A DNA stretch of 64,000 nt from assembly GCF_019703515.2 (NCBI RefSeq), contig NC_059365.1, positions 37,560,001-37,624,000 on the forward strand. The letters are read 5' to 3'. A model generated the notes under the pieces. The model saw nothing but the letters and a program-made list of their open reading frames with translations, had not been told where the DNA came from and searched no databases. Shown here piece after piece: positions 1-10,693 of this stretch (the first letter of the stretch is position 1; each line of letters begins with the position of its first letter). This stretch comes from Myxocyprinus asiaticus. Its lineage: Eukaryota > Chordata > Actinopteri > Cypriniformes > Catostomidae. A program made the translations under genes and the position numbers.

Positions 1-420
1 CAAACTGATAAGGCACAAGGCCGGTTGTGGTTGTGAATCATTGCAAGTGTTGTGTTAGTGGTTGCTAGTTTGGTACTAATTCATTACTCCTTCTGTTTGT
101 GTTTGAGAGATTCAGTCACTAGATACTAACAAAGTAGTCTGACGTACTGATAGTCATACTGTGATTAATAACACCTAAATTAGCAGCTCAAGGAACAGTT
201 AATAATACAAGGCAATTGCTCGTGAGTGACAGGTAAGTGGTTCCCCCTGTGCATTATTTTCTCGGGATAACGACTGGTGCATCAGTGTTTCCCACAGAGC
301 AACAGGTGTCGTAAGTCGCCACCCTCAAAACTCAGCTAAGGTTTCAGAATTGTTAACTCGTAAAGAGTTCCTATAGGGGTCCACTGGACATCACCCTCTC
401 ACCTGTCTAACCAGGGAGAT
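1..420 (+). other. 5' leader of the retrovirus-like element
   Basis: This untranslated stretch precedes the gag start codon. It has no long open frame and no match I can see to the 3' LTR at 9,500 onward. It contains the splice-donor-like site annotated separately. The primer-binding site is not identifiable and is presumably just upstream of the window. Confidence 0.6.
231..238 (+). promoter_or_regulatory. Candidate splice donor for the env mRNA
   Basis: The bases AG/GTAAGT preceded by C form a near-perfect vertebrate splice-donor consensus, with the cut after position 232. It lies in the leader upstream of gag, where retroviruses place the donor used to make subgenomic env RNA. A possible acceptor, TTTCAG, ends at 7,401, two bases before the env start codon, though its pyrimidine tract is weak. 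The use of this pair is inference. Confidence 0.5.
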
Positions 421-1933
421 ATGAGTTGCCAGTCCCCATCAGCATCCGGAGTTGAAGCTCCCAGGTCAGGTGAGGAAACCTCACTGTCCAACTGGGTCGC
501 TGACCTCCTCCTTGTCTCTAGAGAAGGAAGGGAGGAGCTTAACAGCTACATACAATCTCAGTGTGACGCTGAAATGGCCGCCGTGGTAGATAATGCACAC
601 AATCCTCAAGGAAAGGTAACCACTATCCAGGAGGTAGTTGGTAGGCTGTTTCTACTCTACCACCACAAGGCCCAGTTGCAAATAACAACACTCAAGGGTG
701 AGGTAAAGACACTTAAAGCCCAGTGTAGTCGGCTTGATGCAAGCAATCGTGCTTTACACCGAGACCTCCAGACTGCAAATACTATGTTGGAGGAGTGTGT
801 GGAAAGACTCCAGTCAACTGAAAAAGAAAGCCGAGAGGTCACTGACAACCGAGTCCGGCAAGAGAATCGAGACATACAGGCTAAAGCTCAAGAAGTGCTC
901 CGCTACCCCACCTTTGACCAGAGTGGGGCAGAGGACTCAGAGGATGGCACTATGGCGAAATACCCTACCCCTGGTTCAGGTAGTATTTCGAAACCACTGC
1001 TCCAACTCCCAGAGCTAGAGCGCATCCTTATTCGGGACGTGAGTCCACCACGTTTTGGGGGCAAGGCCACATTTCGTCAGTCTTCCCCTCAGGCGTCTTT
1101 TAGGCCCCACCCCAGCAGGATGCCTTCCTCACCACAAGGAGGAAATGGTCTCACCCAATGCCATGGCAATGGGGGCAGGCACTGGTACTCATCCTCTGAT
1201 GAGTCAGATGGATACAAGCGGGGCCAAGACACAGGTCTATGCATGCGCCAGCTTGACTCCTTTGCGAAGGACATAGAACGTTTCGACCAGCAAGCCGAGA
1301 TTCAAATGTCAATGATTACCTCAGGGAAATCGAACGTTGTCTTGCCAAATTGCCTCATGCCTCGGTGCCTGAGAAGTTGAAACTCATCTGGAAAACAACT
1401 TCCAGAAGCGTCCACGCTTTCGTCGAGACTTAACCACCTCGCATTCGTGACAGCTACCCGAGGCTTTGCAGGGTTCTGTGCGAGGAGTACTCACCATATA
1501 CTGATGAAACATCAGCCACCCTTAGTGCCATCTGCATCCAACAGAAGTGGTTGGAGCCTCCTAGGGAGTACTATAGGTGTTTAAGGAATGCATACTTCCA
1601 AGGAAGTAATGAACCAGGTCTGGAAGAAGAGCAAGGTTTCAGATCTCTCTTCCGCCATAACCTCCACACCTGCGTGCGAACCCACGTTACACTGATGTGT
1701 AAACAGGGTAGACGACCATGCAGAGAATTAGAAAGATGGCCCAAATGACTTGGGAAACAGTCGTGCATCTGACTGATAAACCAGAAGATGATGTCAGAGT
1801 CCTTGACATCCAGTCTTCAGAGAGGGCAGACTTAGGGCTTGAGGGCTATGAAATACCTCAACCTAGAGTAAGCTGTGAAGCGGCAGCCCCAAAATGCTTG
1901 CCCAACCACCCACAGGGGGGTTGGAGGAACTAA
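421..1933 (+). pseudogene. gag: gag-like structural polyprotein, frameshifted
   Basis: The first frame is open from the ATG at 421 to a stop at 1378-1380 (319 codons). Residues about 80-155 are rich in spaced Leu, Lys, Glu and Gln and look like a coiled coil. They are followed by a Pro/Ser-rich linker. Gag-like sequence then continues in another frame from about 1,311, meets an in-frame TAA at 1431-1433, and runs on through a helical, aromatic-rich segment (about 1,530-1,700) resembling the capsid C-terminal domain of gypsy and retroviral Gags. After about 1,718 it shifts again and stops at 1933. I see no CCHC zinc knuckle; the region after it is basic and Gln/Lys-rich. The assignment rests on position and overall character, as Gag sequences diverge fast. 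Confidence 0.65.
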
Positions 1934-2192
1934 GGGAATGATCACAAGGGTCCCTCCCAGGGTCAGAAAAAAAACAGAAAAAACAGAATCCCTTTCCAAA
2001 GAAAAGGAATGTTGGGTTTGTGAAAAACCCCAGACAGTGGAATGGAAATAAAGGGAATCATTCGGAGCCTCGCGGAAAGAGTGATCTGAAGCGTCAGCTC
2101 AGCCTGATCTAGAAAAGCCTAGCGGACGTGACAAAGCACATCGAAGGGCCAGACGATGGGCACAAAAAACCAGATGGTGACAGTCCGTCAGC
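1934..2192 (+). other. gag-pro junction, scrambled
   Basis: This spacer lies between the last Gag-like frame and the protease frame. It encodes Lys/Arg/Asn/Gln-rich stretches in shifting frames, as expected for a nucleic-acid-binding Gag tail, but several stops and small indels prevent a confident reading. Confidence 0.4.
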
Positions 2193-2711
2193 GTGACTAG
2201 GCCATACACTCCCCCCTCTTCCCCTAGAGTCTACTTTGTAGGCTGGGAGAAGAACACAGGGAAGACACAGACGCACCCAGTGGCAGTCATGCCCAATACC
2301 CGTGCTCCGCTCTTTCAATTCTTGGGAGACCTTGTCCACAAGGATAATGCCAGACACATTATATACACCTCAGTGTTGGTAGGAAGGTGTGTAGACATCC
2401 ATGCGTTACTGGACACTGGGTCTGAAATCAGCCTAATGTGCGAGGAGACTTTCGCAGAAGTCGCGAGGGCAATGCTCTCTCTTGGTAAACCACTGCAGAC
2501 AGAGCCCTGTGATGTGTGCCTTGTCAGCTACACACAAAACAGAGCCCCCATCACAAAATGCGCTTAGCTTGATATCACCTTCCAGGAGATGACCCTCAAT
2601 CATCCCATCTACATCTGTGCTTTCGACACAGAACAACTTCTAATCGGCCACGACCTGCTGGACCGACTGGCCCCGCTGATTGACTGCCTTCACGGGCACA
2701 TGTGGGCCCAG
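2193..2711 (+). pseudogene. pro: Retropepsin-like aspartic protease, first copy
   Basis: The open frame starts at 2193. The catalytic loop LLDTGSEIS has its Asp codon at 2412-2414, preceded by a beta strand. A flap-like segment follows, and after an in-frame TAG at 2565-2567 the same frame carries the second family landmark LLIGHDLL, the hydrophobic-Gly-x-Asp helix of retropepsins. The frame then continues into the next domain. In retroviruses this enzyme matures Gag and Pol as a homodimer. The TAG splits the domain between flap and C-terminal helix, so this copy is inactive unless the codon is suppressed. Whether the protease was made by readthrough or frameshift cannot be told. Confidence 0.85.
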
Positions 2712-3656
2712 GTTGCAACCCTGAATCCGGTCCGTCTAGCCCACAGCCATCACGCTTCAGACGACCAAGTCACTTATATCCAAGAGTCAGGAGAGACCAC
2801 TTGTGACACTGTTCTTGAGTCAGCGCTTTGTCATTACCCAGACATCCAGACTCATCTTGGCTCTGAGCCTCTTGAGTCATCTGTGACTCCACCGACACCG
2901 CAGCTTGGTGGACCCGTGAGCACCCATGAATCATTCCTTTGCTCACTACAAAACTCAAACCCAGCTTTGTACAGCCCCTGCATAGCTGGAGGCATGCATG
3001 CTAATGGTATCTTGGTACCTGATGTGCTTGTCACACTCTGGTCTGAAAAGTCTGCCATTAGTCAAGCTTTGTACAACAATCTGTGTCAGAACAGCTCCTC
3101 TCTGTCTTTCATGCACAAAAGTCACCACCTTCTTTCTGCAGAGTCACCGCAGAGGCCCATCAAGGCTATTGGGATATGTGCTCTTTCCATTCAAATTGGA
3201 AAGAAGAGGTTTACACACTTCATGAGTGTGATTCCCCAACTTGACCCCTCACTCCTCATGGGGGCCGATATCCTTGTTAGGTTAGGTGCTCTGCTGGACA
3301 CTATCAACCAGGTCCTATGGTCTCAGGCAAGCATTCAAAACCATCCGGCAGCGGTTGATCCAGAACACATGTTGTCTGATCAGACCATCCCTCAGGCGTG
3401 TCAGGCAGCGAGCGAGTTTGACCTGACTATGCCAGCTAGAACTGCAGGTGCCCCTGTCCGCCTCATGATCCTCAAGGGACAGATGATACCGGGTTCACAG
3501 GCATTCTTCCAACCCTTGCCATACTTCTGGGAACTCAGCCTGACCGTCTGTGGTACACCTCTGCTTGAGCTCAACAACTGCTCAGCTTACTTGCTTGTCC
3601 AGAACCTAACAAACATACAAATTGTTGTGACGGCACGTAGACCATTAGGGTGCTGA
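2712..3656 (+). pseudogene. Linker and second, catalytically degenerate retropepsin-like domain
   Basis: The frame is open from 2589 to 3656. After a linker of about 95 residues, 3000-3326 repeats the protease pattern. A strand leads into LWSEKSAIS at 3036-3062, matching the DTGS loop position but with the catalytic Asp gone. A Pro-Ile flap-like stretch follows, then LLMGADILVRLGALLD and a closing WSQ. These mirror LLIGHDLLDRLAPLID and WAQ in the first copy at the same spacing. The last 110 codons resemble the segment just before RT in gypsy-type Pols. The absence of stops across 355 codons, in an otherwise battered element, is notable. A decayed duplicated protease is my inference from the sequence; it could also be an independently acquired retropepsin fold. 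Confidence 0.6.
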
Positions 3657-3724
3657 TCGAGAGCTGCCTCCATCCTTGACGGGGGGAGATCCTCAAACCC
3701 CTCCTTCTCACCTTCCCAAACAAA

Positions 3725-4857
3725 ATGATCACTGTTGCTTGTCATGAGGGGCTACACAGTAAAGAAATCTGCAGTACTGCCTTGGGCACGGAAATGGACA
3801 TGATTGTGTACACCCTCGCTGCTCATTTGGGTGACATGATTTCAACTGTTGACGAAGCCGGTTCCCCACCAGAGGAACCTTATCCTGGATTCGAGGATGA
3901 AATAGAACAACAACTCACAAAGGCAGACGTCTTAACGACAGAGGGTCAAAGACAAGAACTGCAGAAGTTGTTTCACGACTTCCAACAGATCTTTTCAAGG
4001 GATTCCAATGACTGGAATCACCAAACTCCATACAGTTCGTATCCCAACTGACCCAAATGCACCACCCACATTTGTACACCAGTACAGAATTCCTTTAGCT
4101 GCCTACGAGTCAATCCAAAGATACTTGACACGTTGCTGAGGAAACGCATTATTCGGGAGTGTAACTCCACATACAACTCACCATCGTGGCCGGTGTTCAA
4201 GCCAAATGGAAAGTGGCACTTGATGATTGACTATCAACAACTGAAAAAACAGGTCCCTCTTTCACGATGGCCCATGATCCACCTGGATCAGGAGCTTGCA
4301 AAAGTGAAAAGAGACTGTTTCTTTTCGACCGTCGACGTGTCCAATGGGTTTTGGACAATGACAGTCGACACAGTGGATCAGTACAAGCTGGCTTTCTCTT
4401 TTGTCAATCGACAGTTCACTTGGAACCGATGCCCATTCGGATATTCAAACTCCCCAGCTGAGTTCAATATCTTCTTGCACAAAGCCATGAGTGATGCTGC
4501 TGCCCGCGGCAACCTGATCTATGTGGATGACATCCTCATGCGAAGTCAGACATTTGAAGCACACCCGACCGAAATACGATACATGCTCAGCCAGCTTTCC
4601 AGCGTAGGAGCTAAGCTGGCCCTCTCCAAGGGTCAGTGGTGCCACACCAAGGTTGAGTACTTGGGCTTACTGGTGGGTGCCAATGGCATTGAACCCCAAG
4701 CAGGGAGAGTTCAAGTCATCCAAAACATCAAAGCCCCAACCGACGTGTCGGGACTCAGGAGCTTCTTGGGCATCTGCAAATACTCCAGACAGTTCATCGA
4801 GGACTATGTGGAGATAGCCAGGCCCCTTACTGAGCTTCTCCGGAAAGACAAGTCTTT
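3725..4857 (+). pseudogene. pol: Reverse transcriptase domain
   Basis: RT copies the RNA genome into DNA. An acidic N-terminal segment (3,725-4,010) precedes the palm. Frame changes near 4,010 and 4,125 split it. The frame from 4133 then carries the core: SPSWPVFKPNGKWHLMIDY, motif A STVDVSNGFW with Asp at 4334-4336, FPFGYSNSP-like motif B (read here as CPFGYSNSPAEF), and the catalytic YVDD at 4520-4531. LGLLVGANGI and a thumb-like LRSFLGICKYSRQFI follow. The frame is lost near 4,855, where the product continues in another frame into the connection domain. YVDD and NSP fit both gypsy and retroviral RTs. Confidence 0.93.
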
Positions 4858-5301
4858 GAATGGGGAGACCCTCAAGAGCAGGCTTTCAGAGAACTGAAAG
4901 AAAAGCTCTGTTCAGCCCCTTGCCTTGCCTACCCAGACAAGGATAAGGAGTTTCACTTAGAGGTGAGCTTCTCCTCCCACTGCCTCAGCGCCACCCTGGC
5001 ACAGAGGTATGACAAAGATAACCGAGTCGTTGCCTACGCAAGTCGACCACTGAGCAGTGTAGAGCTGAAGTTCTCAGACTGTGAGACAGCCCTCCTAACC
5101 ACAGTCTGGGCTGTGGAACACTTTCGCAGCTACATCGGTGGTCAGAAGGTAATCATTGAAACTTGCCACCAGCCTGTCTCCTTCCTCAATAGCCAGCGGC
5201 TAAGAGAAGGACAAGTGTCCAACAGTCGCATCGCGTCATGGATGATGGTACTATAAGGCTACGACATAGAAGTCAGGTATGCTCAGAACCACAAAACGGA
5301 T
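4858..5301 (+). pseudogene. pol: Pol connection (tether) domain derived from an RNase H
   Basis: The segment still looks like a gypsy-type RNase H: FHLEVSF, then VVAYASRPLSSVELKFSDCE, then VIIETCHQPV. The two aspartates expected in the first and third motifs are Glu here, while the middle Glu is kept. This is the pattern known for the retroviral connection domain, which descends from the original RNase H after a second one was acquired. An in-frame TAA lies at 5254-5256, after which the same frame continues. Confidence 0.75.
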
Positions 5302-5880
5302 TTGGGTCAGGGCCTGGACGAGTGCCAACATTGTGACTGCAAAGGACAGACAGGTTCCCCACCCTTCCTCGTTACCACTCCTTCTCTTCCCTCCAATCAT
5401 CATTACTATGATGAAACTGTCTGTCAGGACCTCCCGAAGGTTTACGTGGATGTCTGCTCTTTTCACCATGAGAGCCAGACCCGAGCTGGAGTTGGCATAG
5501 TCTGGGTCAATTACGTCGTTCATGGGCCAGACAGTTTCCAACTTGGTGCAAAGACTAGCCAGTACGCAGAAATTGTTGCAGCACTCATTGTGTTGCAACA
5601 AGCCGCTAGGTCGGCTATTGTGCAGTTGGTAGTCTGCTCCAACTCTAACGCCCGCCACAGTTTCGTCTCACACTTCCCCACGTGGAAAGAAAAAGGCATG
5701 AAGAATGCCAGAGGTAAAGAGATCAAACACTCTGAACTCTCCCTGGCTTGTGACCAACTCGTGAGTGACAGAGGGATGACTGTGTATTGGAAGAAGGTCA
5801 AAGGTCATTCACAAACTCTTGGCCCCGACCAAGAGAGCAATGATGAAGCTGATTGCTTAGCTGAGCGAGAGGCAGTAGAG
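5302..5880 (+). pseudogene. pol: Second RNase H domain of Pol
   Basis: This retroviral-type RNase H degrades the RNA strand of the RNA/DNA hybrid. Visible motifs are YVDVCSFHH (first Asp), SQYAEIVAAL (Glu), VVCSNSNARH where the usual Asp-Ser is Asn-Ser, and SNDEADCLAE (last Asp), with a KKVKGHS basic segment before it. The frame is open from about 5257 to 6306. The third catalytic Asp seems lost, so activity is doubtful even apart from the stops on either side. Having both this domain and a recognisable older RNase H upstream places the element on the retroviral side of LTR elements. Confidence 0.8.
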
Positions 5881-7306
5881 GGCCCACTATGGGAATTCAA
5901 GGAGGAGTGGCTCCCAAAACCACTATCTTGCTCGGTGAATGCTCTCACCCGTAGACAGGCAAGAGAGAACCGGGAAAATCCCCAAAACTGGTTGCAGACT
6001 GTGAACCTGGGTCAACAACTGGGCAACACAGACTTGAGTGCCATGCAGGAACGGGACCCAGTGATCCAGGCAATCCGCCAGCGGTTGATGGAACCTCAGA
6101 CACAACGGGCCCTACCATCCTCTTTACAGGACTCAAAAGAACTAAAAGCTCTTTGTCAGGTACAACAACACCTGAAACTAGAGAAAGGCCTGTTGGTCTA
6201 TGTTCCCGATGGTCCAGGTCCACCCCGGTGGGTCGTTCCGACCAACCATAGGGGGGTGATGCTAATACATGCTCACGATGCTCCCATTGGAGGTCACAGG
6301 AGCTAAAAAGCTACCTACCACACCCTCCAACAGGTTGCGTACTGGCCATTTATGCTTAAAGACACTAATGCCTACGTAAAGGGCTGTCTGATCTGTTGTC
6401 AGTTCCGTCCTTCCCGGCCACTGAATCGAGCTCCACTGCAGGTCAAGGGAATCACGTTTCCTTGGTCCAATCTGCAGATGGATCAGATCGGACCAGTAGC
6501 CAAGTTGGCGCGAGGTAACAAATACCTCCTCACTGTCACCTGTGTTTTCACAAAGTGGGTGGAGTGTTTGCCAGCACCCAAAGACATGGCTGAAACCACA
6601 GCCCTCCTGCTGATGAACCATGTGCTCTCAATCGACTCGGACAGAGGCATTCATTTCATGGCGGCTATGATGAAAACAATGTGGGAAATGTTGGGTGTGG
6701 AAGCTAAATTCCACATTGCATACCACCCCCAGTCATCAGGCCAGGTTGAGCGAACCAACCGTACCACTGTCAGCATGCTCAAGAAGTATGTCAACAGCAA
6801 TGGCAAAGATTGGGATGTGAAACTCCCTTTGGTACCGCACCACGGGTGTCACACCCTTTGAAATGATGACTGGGAGAGAAATGACTCTCCCACTGCATCT
6901 GCTGTACCGTCCAGAAGACGTCAGTGTTGCAACCGCATATACTGCACATCAATACGTGACCGATTTATGCAAACACCTCCAAACTATGTTTGCTTGGGCC
7001 CAGACAAACCTGGAAACTAGTGTCAAAGGACAAAATGCCTATTACTATAGGAAAACGCCTGACCGCAAATATAAAGTAGGTGATAAAGTCCTCTACTTCA
7101 AGTTCGCTAAACTGGTGGGAATCGCCAAAAAGTTCCTACCAAGCTGGTCAGGCCCCTTTGAGATTATAGGGAAGCTCTCCCCGGTAGCTTACCGAATCTG
7201 GATCTCGAAGCCAAACCAAACACCAACGTATAAATGGGTCCATTCAAATCAGATCAAACCCTTTGAACAGTCTCCATTCCAAAGGGGAGCGGACCCACAA
7301 CAATAG
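5881..7306 (+). pseudogene. pol: Integrase
   Basis: Integrase joins the DNA copy to the host chromosome. The N-terminal HHCC zinc finger spans about 6,260-6,405 (HAHDAPIGGH, then CLICC) and is broken by an in-frame TAA at 6304-6306. The catalytic core follows in the same frame: LQMDQIGP with the first Asp, IDSDRGIHF with the second, and SGQVERTNR with the Glu. The last two are 35 residues apart, the DD35E spacing. The first two are about 52 apart, slightly short, suggesting a small in-frame deletion just before the second Asp. A frameshift near 6,835 moves the rest to another frame, ending at 7306. That tail carries YKVGDKVLYF and WSGPFEIIG, a GPF module shared by gypsy and gammaretroviral integrases. 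Confidence 0.92.
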
Positions 7307-7402
7307 TGTCTCTTGTAGTTGGGTGTAGCATGTTTTACTCATACATTAGCATGCACTAACACTTAAGACTCCCACAAAAACAAGGTAACAAGATGTTTCA
7401 GG

Positions 7403-9149
7403 ATGAAATTCCTTTGGATCCTTGGCATCTTCCTCTACCTACAGCTCATACAAGCCAATGAGGTGGTAGAAACCGGCCTGCCAACCGGTATTGTCCTACA
7501 GGAGACCCCTGGGCTCTTAATCACCCATTGCCACCTCTACACCCAAAGAATATATGTTCGTTTAGACCCTGGGGATGTGTATCGCAAACACATCCAGTTA
7601 CCTCCACAGATGACGGAGGGCAGGGTAAGCGGAACCCAAACTCAGAACACAGTTGATCATGCCAAATTGACAATCGTCCACATCCTAGAACAACTGCAGA
7701 AATTCCTAGTCACAGAGGAAGAACTCAGTGGGAATAAACAACCAAAGCAGTTCCTCAATGGCCTGCTAGTAGCAGCATCAGCCATTGGTTCCCTGTTCTC
7801 TATCGGCCTTTCAGCTGCCAACTCCGTCAGTCTCGGGAACACTCCAAAGACAAATGAGTGAACTTAATGAGGAAATGCCGGAAATCCAAGAGAAACTCCT
7901 GTTACAACAAGAACAATTTCAGGATCTGGGTAAAACCCTGCAGGGTACCATACTCACTGTAAACATGCATTCTGCAATTCTAAATAACACTTTGCATGCT
8001 CTGGATGCTTTGTCAGAAGTTGTGCGATCAGACATAACATATGTGCGAATGGTTAGAGATCTAATGCATGACCTTGTGAGGGAAATTATCACATCAGTTA
8101 ACAGCCTGAGTGGTGGAAAGATCCCATCCTACCTAGTTCCACTAAACATGGTTGAACTAATCCTTAGATCGGCCACTACCACCGTTGTGCAAACTTCTCA
8201 GATACATCTGGCATACAGCCTTGGCAGTGCAATCCCCATCCATGTAAATCCTCAGAACCTAGAGATAGGATTTATCCTTAACTTACCCATTATAGAGAGA
8301 CAGAACATTTATCGACTAAAATCCATATTGAACGTTGGGTTTTGGAAGAATAATGTACATGTACATATCAAAACACCACCTGTGCTCACCTACCACAATG
8401 GTGATCCCTCTCTCTACCTTATTCCCAATCTGAACATGTGTACGAACACCAAGGACATACATTGGGTTTGCCCCAGCAACCCCTTTATCAGAGATATAAC
8501 CGACCACCTGTGCGGTCTGAGAGCTGACACCCCAGAGCAAAAATGCCAGGCTAGTATGTCTGTTAAAGACGAAGAGACAGAATCTAGGGTAGAAAGAGCT
8601 GGTAGTCGATGGCTTGTCAGTACTCCTGCCACCGAGATCCTAATGTCATACGACCATCGTGACACAAACATTAAATTAACAATCCCAAACCAAATGGTGT
8701 TCTTGAAGGTCCCACAAGTACTATACTGTACATATAGCCGACATTGTCCTCCACCATCTCAGTCCAGAGAGACATGATTCAGAGATTGAGATGATGGACG
8801 CATTCAGAGGCCACAACCTCACTATTGACGATACCCTTTAACAACAGCTTCTAGCTGAAGGGACCAAATTAGTAAAGTTCGGTCTCAAATCGACTGGGAT
8901 CACGACTACATTTCTCAATCATATAGGAAAATTATCGGTTATCAAGAACACCCCATCAGTTTGACTGCCCTTGGGCTCCTCCTTAGTGGTTGGATCATCA
9001 CAGCAGTTATCGCATACGCCATGCACAGACACATCCAAATGCTACACACTAGACTGGATGCTATGACACTCATTCCACAGCGTTTCAAGCTCCTGTCTAC
9101 CCCTTTACCACTAACTGCTCCTAACTCTGCCCAGGAACAGTTATACTAA
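7403..9149 (+). pseudogene. env: Envelope glycoprotein, class I fusion type
   Basis: The ATG at 7403 follows the integrase stop by 96 bases. Residues 1-18 form a hydrophobic signal peptide. A degraded basic motif (NKQPKQ) at about residue 112-117, where a furin site would sit, is followed by a Gly/Ala-rich hydrophobic segment like a fusion peptide (FLNGLLVAASAIGSLFSIGL). A frameshift near 7,830 leads into a long heptad-like helix and then a Cys-rich region ending near 8,570. Stops or shifts occur at 8775-8777, 8839-8841 and about 8,960. The last frame (8,961-9,149) has one membrane span (LGLLLSGWIITAVIAYAM) and a cytoplasmic tail of about 40 residues. Cleavage site, fusion peptide, coiled coil and anchor is the class I layout of retroviral Env and baculovirus/errantivirus F proteins. 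Which of those it resembles more I cannot settle by eye. Confidence 0.75.
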
Positions 9150-9487
9150 CTGTAACAATCTTTCCCATTTTCCTTTTCATAATCATTGAAAACTCAGGGA
9201 TAACAAAGGGTTGTTGCAGTGTTTGATGTGTTTACCGATGTGAAGTGCTATGTTTTGATAGAAATTATGTTAGTTAGCCTAGTTAGAATTCATCTGCCCA
9301 GATGTTACCTACTATGACTGCCCAGGCGTCAAAAGAAATGTTATGAACTGTTAATGCTTCCAGGAACTAAGCTCATGCAAATCCAGGACACATGGACTGT
9401 ACAACATTCGGGTTGTCCTCAAGGACTGAACTGTTCAACCTTTGGGTTGCTGTCAAGGACTGTGTCAGGAACCCCAACCTTAAGACC

Positions 9488-9499
9488 AAAGGGGGGTGG
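9488..9499 (+). other. Polypurine tract
   Basis: A run of A and G with a six-G core (AAAGGGGGGTGG, with one T) directly precedes TGTAGG. In LTR elements such a tract primes plus-strand DNA synthesis and marks the 3' LTR start. It lies about 340 bases after the env stop. Confidence 0.7.
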
Positions 9500-9651
9500 T
9501 GTAGGGCCTTGGCCCACTCAAAATGGCAGCAGAGACCGCATGGCCCTTTGTTCTATAATCAAAGGAGAGACATTGAATTCAGTTTCCCAGGATCCTTCAC
9601 AAATTCACAACTGGATGCGATGTCCCACCCATGAACCCAGTCTCAAACGCC

Positions 9652-9698
9652 ATTGGTCGAAAGTGGCCATGACCGATGATGTCATCTTGTCAATAAAA
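9652..9698 (+). promoter_or_regulatory. U3 promoter: CCAAT box, CRE/ATF-like site, TATA-like AATAAAA
   Basis: An inverted CCAAT (ATTGG, 9652-9656), a TGATGTCA site resembling CREB/ATF half-palindromes (9677-9684) and AATAAAA (9692-9698) follow each other at promoter-like spacing. AATAAAA serves as a TATA element in some retroviral LTRs. Transcription would then start about 25-30 bases on, near 9,720-9,730. Confidence 0.5.
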
Positions 9699-10033
9699 CC
9701 AGCGGACAGATGTAGTTCAGCCTCTCTGTGCTAAGCTCTGGCTGGCTGTTAAGGGACATCTGTACCGTGCACGTACTGAAGGAGTTTTCCCTCCGTTTTG
9801 TACGAGAACAAAGAGATAACGTTTTTTCTAACCTTACCATTTGGCCACAGTAGAGTAAGATTAATTTAGCTTTGCTCAAGTCGTATAGTATACTTATAAC
9901 AACCGGTTCAGTTTCACTGTAAAGCAACAGTGAATTTATTTTGAAAAACAGAAGGGCGACCAGTTTCCCTTCTCCCTCTTTTTCATTCAGCGTTGACTAC
10001 CTTCTGCATTCTTCTCCATCGCTGGATCCGAAG

Positions 10034-10039
10034 AATAAA
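10034..10039 (+). terminator. Polyadenylation signal AATAAA in the LTR
   Basis: A canonical AATAAA lies about 310 bases after the proposed start site in U3/R, where an LTR polyadenylation signal is expected. Cleavage would fall 15-30 bases further on and define the end of R. Confidence 0.45.
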
Positions 10040-10658
10040 GCAGAGACGCATCTTTTCGCTGATGAGCATAAGACAAGGGACCATCCAGACCGTTTCACCT
10101 GACCGCTCAATGCAACAGGAATTCCAATGGACAACCCTAATGAAATCACACAGGATTTCCCAAGTAAGGCTTGATATCTGGGCAGATTTAGTTTAGAAAC
10201 TGTGATTTTTTTTCTTGCGCAACTAAATCTTATATTTGATTCTAAATGCTGATGTTTTGAGTATATTTGTATGTTAAATTCTGCTCACTGCTTGCTGTTT
10301 TGAGTTGGGAGATTTGTATTTAATTATTTTGGGGGGTTACGTTTGTTTTGTTGAGTGATCTGAACTAGTAATTCAGTCCCGCTGTTACGAGCGGTTACCC
10401 TCAATTAAATTGCATGCACTTTTCCTCTCTCTCTCGCTCTCATTCTCTCTCTTTCTCTCACTGATATTCACTGAGTGAGCGGCGCCGCAGTTTATGTTCA
10501 ACTTAGGCTGGTGAACCAAATTCTCCCGCCTGTTTCGTCAGTTCCTTTGTGTGTCCGCTCATTTCCACCCTCACGTTGTATCAGCTCCGTTTTGGATCTA
10601 ACCCTCCATTTTGAACCTGATCCTCCATTTTTATTCCTTTGTTACTGCATCTGGACAC

Positions 10659-10659
10659 A

Positions 10660-10691
<32 letters not shown>
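10659..10691. repeat. (CA)n microsatellite
   Basis: A perfect CA dinucleotide run of about 33 bases inside the provisional 3' LTR. Confidence 0.9.
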
Positions 10692-10693
<2 letters not shown>

